In this document: piece after piece, positions 4,791 to 8,387 of the stretch
How positions within the stretch are numbered: position 1 is the first letter of the stretch
Layout: every line of letters begins with the position of its first letter
Origin: Colimorpha sp045591485
GTDB taxonomy: Bacteria; Bacteroidota; Bacteroidia; Bacteroidales; P3
Direction of reading: 5' to 3'
Assembly (NCBI GenBank): GCA_045591485.1
Contig: JAZNSV010000034.1
Location: forward strand, 1-8,387
Length of the DNA: 8,387 nt
Notes under the pieces: model-generated
Told to the model about the DNA's origin: nothing
Database searches by the model: none
Seen by the model: the letters and a program-made list of their open reading frames with translations, nothing else
Translations under genes and position numbers: made by a program

Positions 4791-5726
4791 TTACTGCTGC
4801 TGGAGCCACTGATCGACGTGGCCGAAGACTATGTCGGCGCGGGCGGCGAAGCTCTCCTCGGTGGCGAAGGCCACGTGGGGTGTGACGAGGCAGCGGTTGG
4901 TGGAGAGCAGCAGGTGGTCGAGGGGCAGGGGAGGCTCGTGCTCGAAGACGTCGAAGGCGGCGCCTGCGATGCGGTTCTCGACCAGGGCGCGGCCCACGGC
5001 GGCTATGTCGGCCACCGGGCCACGGGCGGTGTTGACCAGCAGGGCGGTGGGCTTCATCAGCTGCAGCTCGCGCTCGCCGATGAGGCCGCGGGTCTCGTCG
5101 CAGAGGGGCACATGCAGGGATACGATGTCGCTCTGGCGCAGCAGGTCGTCGAGCGGCATATAGCTGATGCCCATGGCTTTCACCTCGGGGCGCTCGGTGC
5201 GGCTCCAGGCAATGACTTTGGCTCCGAAGGCCAGCAGCAGGCGTGCGGTGGCGATGCCGATGGCGCCGGTGCCGACGATGCCGACGGTCTTGCCGCGCAG
5301 CTCGCGTCCGAGGAAGGTGCCGCGTCCGGCTCCCTGATGCATCTGCTCGCTGAGGGTGAGTATGTTGCGCAGCAGGTCGAGCATCATGCCCACGGCCAGC
5401 TCGCTGACGGCGGTGGTGCTGTAGCCGGCGGCGTTCTGCACCTCGATGCCGTGTTCGCGGCAATAGGCGAGGTCGATATGGTCGAGTCCGGTGAAGGCCA
5501 CGCTGAGGTATTTCAAGTTCGGGCATTGCGCCAGCACGGCGGCGGACAGCCTGATGTTGCTGACCACGACCACGTCGGCCCCGGCCATGCGCTGGACGAG
5601 TGTCTCATCGTCCTCGTTGCGATCCAAATAATAGTTGAAGGTGTGACCCATGGCGGCGTAGTGCGCCTTGAGGTCTTCGAAGCGTTCGCGGCTGATGCCG
5701 AGAGATTCTACACAGACGATATTCAT
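4791..5726 (-). CDS. D-isomer-specific 2-hydroxyacid dehydrogenase
   Basis: The product is 311 residues, the usual length for this family of NAD(P)-dependent cytoplasmic oxidoreductases, which interconvert 2-oxoacids and D-2-hydroxyacids. The Rossmann motif is V-G-T-G-A-I-G (151-157). The catalytic set is visible: Arg235 in NTARGP, Glu264 in FEHEPP and His284 in TPHVAF. After the second β-strand the sequence is AWSRTER (173-179) with Arg176, where NAD-specific enzymes usually have an acidic residue; I infer a preference for NADPH. Glyoxylate/hydroxypyruvate reductase or a related 2-oxoacid reductase is most plausible, but the substrate cannot be fixed from sequence. It lies 53 bp after the flavin reductase-like gene, with three 9-bp tandem repeats in the gap, and is the last gene before a strong terminator. 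Confidence 0.92.
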   Translation of the reverse strand: MNIVCVESLGISRERFEDLKAHYAAMGHTFNYYLDRNEDDETLVQRMAGADVVVVSNIRLSAAVLAQCPNLKYLSVAFTGLDHIDLAYCREHGIEVQNAAGYSTTAVSELAVGMMLDLLRNILTLSEQMHQGAGRGTFLGRELRGKTVGIVGTGAIGIATARLLLAFGAKVIAWSRTERPEVKAMGISYMPLDDLLRQSDIVSLHVPLCDETRGLIGERELQLMKPTALLVNTARGPVADIAAVGRALVENRIAGAAFDVFEHEPPLPLDHLLLSTNRCLVTPHVAFATEESFAARADIVFGHVDQWLQQQ

Positions 5727-5740
5727 TTTCTTTGTTTTTT

Positions 5741-5767
5741 TATAGTGACTATAGTGGCTATAGTTGC
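5741..5767. repeat. Three 9-bp tandem repeats upstream of the dehydrogenase
   Basis: TATAGTGAC (5741-5749), TATAGTGGC (5750-5758) and TATAGTTGC (5759-5767) lie head to tail in the 53-bp gap between the flavin reductase-like gene and the dehydrogenase, ending about 15 bp from the dehydrogenase start codon. They could be a direct-repeat binding site, or a slippage-prone tract that changes leader length. No palindrome is present within a unit. Confidence 0.75.
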
Positions 5768-5779
5768 TTTCTTTCTTTG

Positions 5780-6346
5780 TTATTTCCTTTTTTTCACCGA
5801 GAAGCCGAAGCCGCCCAGTTTCTCGCCGAGCGAGTAGTATTTGCCGTGGCTGTAGGCGAGGGGCGAGGCGTGGTTGAGCTGGAACTGGCCGGTGCTTTTG
5901 TCGATGAGGCTCTCTTCAGCGTCGACGGCCACGACGTTGGCCATGAACATGTCGTGAGTGCCGAGGTGTTTCATTTCGAACACCTTGCACTCTATGTTGA
6001 GAGGGCTCTCCTTGATGAGCGGAGCCTTGACGAGTTGTGCCGGTTCGGTGTGGAGGCCCATCTCGCGGAACTTGTTGTAGTCGCGGCCGCTGCGCACGCC
6101 GCACCAGTCGGTCTGGCGGGCGAGGGCGGCGGTGGTGAGGTTGATGACGAACTCGCCGGTGCGGCAGATGATGGCGTGGCTGTGGCGTTCGGGCCTGATG
6201 CTGACATAGCACATGGGCGGGTCGCTGCAGAGCGTGCCCGTCCATGCCACGGTGATGATGTTGTAGGTCTCGGGGCTGTCGCCGCAGCTGACCATGACGG
6301 CCGGCAGCGGGTAGATCATAGTCCCTGGTTTGAAGGCTGTTTTCAT
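5780..6346 (-). CDS. Flavin reductase-like FMN-binding split-barrel protein
   Basis: The product is 188 residues. The core ITVAWTGTLCSDPPMCYVSI (31-50), followed by RPERHSHAII (51-60) and GEFVINL (64-70), matches the FMN-binding split barrel of the flavin reductase-like family. The length is typical for the Bacteroidales members. Such proteins bind FMN and use NAD(P)H or serve as flavoenzymes of often unknown substrate; the specific reaction here is not determined. No signal peptide is present, so it is cytoplasmic. Its ATG overlaps the dnaA stop codon as ATGA, which implies co-transcription and probably translational coupling with dnaA. It is followed after 53 bp by the dehydrogenase gene. 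Confidence 0.88.
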   Translation of the reverse strand: MKTAFKPGTMIYPLPAVMVSCGDSPETYNIITVAWTGTLCSDPPMCYVSIRPERHSHAIICRTGEFVINLTTAALARQTDWCGVRSGRDYNKFREMGLHTEPAQLVKAPLIKESPLNIECKVFEMKHLGTHDMFMANVVAVDAEESLIDKSTGQFQLNHASPLAYSHGKYYSLGEKLGGFGFSVKKRK

Positions 6347-7791
6347 TCAGAGAGTTTCTTCTCCAGTTCGTCGACCATGTTGCGCATGTAGCGGTCGGTC
6401 TGGCGCAGGTTCTCTATGGTTTTGCAGGCGTGTAGCACGGTGGCGTGGTCCTTGTTGCCGCATTGCATGCCGATGACGGCGAGCGACGATTTGGTGATTT
6501 TCTTGGCGAAATACATGGAGAGCTGGCGTGCCTGCACGATCTCGCGTTTGCGCGAGGTGTTCTGTATGGCTTCGACGGGCAGGTCGAGATAGTCGCATAC
6601 GACTTTCTGGATGTAGTCGATGGTGACTTCGCGCACGCTGCTCTGCACGTACTTGTCGATCATCTGCTTGGTGAGCTCGAGGGTTATCTGCTTGCGGTTC
6701 AGGGTGCTCTGAGCTATGAGCGAGATGAGGGCGCCTTCGAGTTCGCGCACGTTGGTGTTGATGTTGTAGGCGATGTATTCCACCACGTCGTCGGATATAT
6801 CGATGCCTTCGTTCTGGGCTTTCTGTATGAGTATTTTTTTGCGGGTTTCGACGTCGGGGGCCTGAAGGTCGGCGCTGAGGCCCCATTTGAGTCGGCTGAG
6901 CAGTCGCGGCTCGAGGCCCTGCAGTTCGCCGGGGGCTTTGTCGGAGGTGATGATGATCTGGCAGTTGTGCTGGTGCAGGTAGTTGAAGATGTGGAAGAAA
7001 GCCTCCTGTGTTTTCTGGCCTTTGCCCGACCAGAACTGTATGTCGTCGATGATGAGGACGTTGATGAGTTCGTAGAAGTGGATGAAGTCGTTGGTGTTGC
7101 CCGAGCGGCCGGCTTCGGCATACTGCTGCATGAACTGCTCGCTTGAGACGTAGAGGACGGTCTTGTCGGGGTGCAGCTCTTTGGTTTTGATGCCGATGGC
7201 GTTGGCCAGGTGGGTTTTGCCGAGACCTGCGCTGCCGTGCAGCAGCAGCGGGTTGAAGCTTGTGATGCCAGGTTTTTCGGCCACGGCGTAGCCAGCCGAG
7301 CGTGCCAGGCGGTTGCAGTCGCCCTCGACAAAGTTTTCGAGAGTGAAGTTGGGCGAGAGCTGCGAGACTACGCGGGTTTTCTGTATGCCTGGTATGATGA
7401 AGGGGTTGGGCAGTTCGCGGGCGTTGTCCTTGTTGAGGTTCACCGGCAGGTCGGTGAGTGGGTTGCGGGTAGACTGGCGGCTCTGCGAGGGCAGGGTGGT
7501 GACGATGGGCGAGGTGAGGATGCTCTGGTCCATGACCACGCTGTAGCGCAGCATGCCGGCGGGGCCGAGCTGCATGCGGATGACGCGCTTCAGGAGGTCT
7601 ATATAATGTTCTTCAAGATATTCATAAAAAAACTGGCTGGGCACCTGCACAGTGAGGGTGCTGCCGTCGAGCTGCAGGGGCACTATGGGGGTGAACCACG
7701 TGTCGAAGGCGCGCCGGTTTTCGGGTCCGAGGGTGTCTTTTATCACATCAAGGCATTCTGCCCACACTCGCTTGTAGTCTTCCGCTATCAT
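6343..7791 (-). CDS. dnaA: Chromosomal replication initiator protein DnaA
   Basis: The product is 482 residues, full length. Domain I spans about 1-90 and a linker about 91-145. Domain III (AAA+) has the Walker A motif GSAGLGKTH (186-194), Walker B LIIDD (246-250), sensor I around IITSDKAP (280-287), the arginine-finger region EPRLLSRLKWG (294-304) and sensor II NVRELEGAL (347-355). Domain IV has the basic loop SRKREIVQARQ (413-423) and the helix-turn-helix signature KDHATVLHA (447-455), which contacts DnaA boxes. It binds ATP and origin DNA, opens the origin and recruits the replicative helicase. All key residues are present. The start ATG at 7791 is supported by the conserved domain I beginning shortly after it. 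The stop overlaps the next gene by 4 nt. dnaN and recF are not adjacent. Confidence 0.98.
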   Translation of the reverse strand: MIAEDYKRVWAECLDVIKDTLGPENRRAFDTWFTPIVPLQLDGSTLTVQVPSQFFYEYLEEHYIDLLKRVIRMQLGPAGMLRYSVVMDQSILTSPIVTTLPSQSRQSTRNPLTDLPVNLNKDNARELPNPFIIPGIQKTRVVSQLSPNFTLENFVEGDCNRLARSAGYAVAEKPGITSFNPLLLHGSAGLGKTHLANAIGIKTKELHPDKTVLYVSSEQFMQQYAEAGRSGNTNDFIHFYELINVLIIDDIQFWSGKGQKTQEAFFHIFNYLHQHNCQIIITSDKAPGELQGLEPRLLSRLKWGLSADLQAPDVETRKKILIQKAQNEGIDISDDVVEYIAYNINTNVRELEGALISLIAQSTLNRKQITLELTKQMIDKYVQSSVREVTIDYIQKVVCDYLDLPVEAIQNTSRKREIVQARQLSMYFAKKITKSSLAVIGMQCGNKDHATVLHACKTIENLRQTDRYMRNMVDELEKKLSE

Positions 7792-8387
7792 ATGTCGTTC
7801 TGTTTGCTATTTTCAGTCACTTACGGGCACATTGTCCCGTTTTGTTCTGGTTGCAAAGTTCAACTTTTTTTTGTGCACAGAAAGTGAAAAAAAAATTTGC
7901 ACTTTTGTGCTATTTTGCTTAAAGTTTCGCCCCGATGCCAAACGGCCCCAAAAATGTCTTTTTGGGCAACTTCTTGTTTTTCAATTAAGATGTGCGGATT
8001 TTAACATTTGGCTGCGCCCTTTTAAGATACGAAAATTTTGCCATAGTTTGAAAAATTTTTTCAAAAAAAACACCTCTGCACGGCAAATCGGTTAGTAAGT
8101 CGGCAGGTGGTTGCAAATCTGTCGGTTGTATGTTGATAATTTTTCTAAATTGCTGAAAGATAAAATTATGCGGCAACCGATTGAAAATCAAATGCCGTTT
8201 TTGGAGGCGACTTTTGTAAGTCGTTGTTTGAGTGAAAAATTGTGATGATATTCACCTGAAACGGTTGAAAATTTTTTTTCGGCCGGGGGTGTTTTTTCTT
8301 TTGAAAAATCGCCCTGCCGACGGTTGCCGTACCCGACAGTGCTTTGGCAGTGCATTTTAAGTGTACCGGTAGTGCATATCAACGATA
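7792..8387. other. 596-bp AT-rich noncoding region upstream of dnaA; weak origin or autoregulation candidate
   Basis: I see no credible gene here; the short open frames are rich in codons typical of noncoding DNA. The region holds two DnaA-box-like sites: TTGTGCACA (7871-7879, one mismatch to TTATnCACA) and TGTTGATAA (8131-8139, complement TTATCAACA). It also holds several palindromes: GCAC-TTTT-GTGC (7899-7910), a 19-bp AT-rich palindrome (8047-8065), CGGCA/TGCCG (8171-8197) and CGACTT-TTGT-AAGTCG (8208-8223). A possible dnaA promoter -7 element, GAACTTTG on the minus strand (7861-7854), is one base from TAnnTTTG, but no good -33 box is seen. With only two imperfect boxes, an origin call is weak; dnaA promoter and autoregulation is equally likely. 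Confidence 0.4.
8208..8223. repeat. Perfect 6-bp stem-loop upstream of dnaA
   Basis: CGACTT and AAGTCG pair perfectly around TTGT. It lies 10 bp after the CGGCA/TGCCG inverted repeat (8171-8197). Neither is followed by a T-run, so they are not called terminators; they may be binding sites or RNA structure of an unknown leader. Confidence 0.4.

Noticed and set aside
4678..5526. Minus-strand 282-codon frame rich in Arg, Pro and His
   Set aside because: It is an alternative frame within the dehydrogenase gene. Its low-complexity composition is typical of an out-of-frame reading, and it would also run through the terminator hairpin.
4764..5837. Long plus-strand open frame of 357 codons opposite the dehydrogenase
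   Set aside because: It is a shadow of GC-rich coding DNA. The minus strand encodes a complete dehydrogenase with all catalytic residues, and the plus product is low-complexity Gly/Ala/Glu/Val-rich with no motif.
5732..7887. Several long plus-strand open frames opposite dnaA and the flavin reductase-like gene
   Set aside because: They are antisense shadows of clear minus-strand genes, with biased Val/Ala/Asp/Glu/Gly composition and no recognisable domains.
7985..8382. Two minus-strand frames of 64-68 codons upstream of dnaA
   Set aside because: They are AT-rich, without a leader or recognisable protein features, and they span palindromes and noncoding-looking sequence.

Overview
The window most likely comes from a Bacteroidales-type bacterium (phylum Bacteroidota). 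The DnaA protein has the KDHATVLHA form of the domain IV signature. Several small proteins carry type II (lipoprotein) signal peptides with Cys at residue 20. Start codons are preceded by AT-rich leaders and I see no Shine-Dalgarno motifs. No taxonomic search was possible, so the family is not assigned.

Layout. Bases 2-118 are the last 38 codons of a plus-strand gene. It converges on a minus-strand gene block, and a bidirectional intrinsic terminator (140-187) lies between them. Bases 331-4619 hold eight small minus-strand genes: four lipoproteins (331-804, 843-1385, 1487-1849, 4137-4619) and four small membrane or membrane-anchored proteins (2014-2526, 2676-3056, 3387-3779, 3792-4109). A strong minus-strand terminator (4724-4761) closes the operon upstream of this block. 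That operon is dnaA (6343-7791), a flavin reductase-like FMN-binding gene overlapping dnaA by 4 nt (5780-6346), and a D-2-hydroxyacid dehydrogenase (4791-5726). The remaining 7792-8387 is AT-rich noncoding DNA upstream of dnaA, with several palindromes and two weak DnaA-box-like sites.

The most interesting part is the small-gene block. Non-homologous genes are separated by copies of one modular intergenic repeat. Copies lie upstream of the genes starting at 1385, 1849, 2526 and 3056, and a truncated copy lies near 203-235. Two copies carry an identical-length 70-bp hairpin insert and two others show the matching empty site. A third site has a different hairpin-bearing insert. Independently, the signal-peptide coding segment is almost identical at DNA level in three lipoprotein genes whose mature parts are unrelated. 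One of these has a C8 run exactly at the junction of shared leader and unique mature region. This mosaic suggests cassette-like shuffling or gene conversion of accessory envelope genes next to a core housekeeping operon. It resembles in outline the recombinase-associated immunity-gene arrays known in Bacteroidales, but no recombinase is present here and no function can be assigned from sequence alone.
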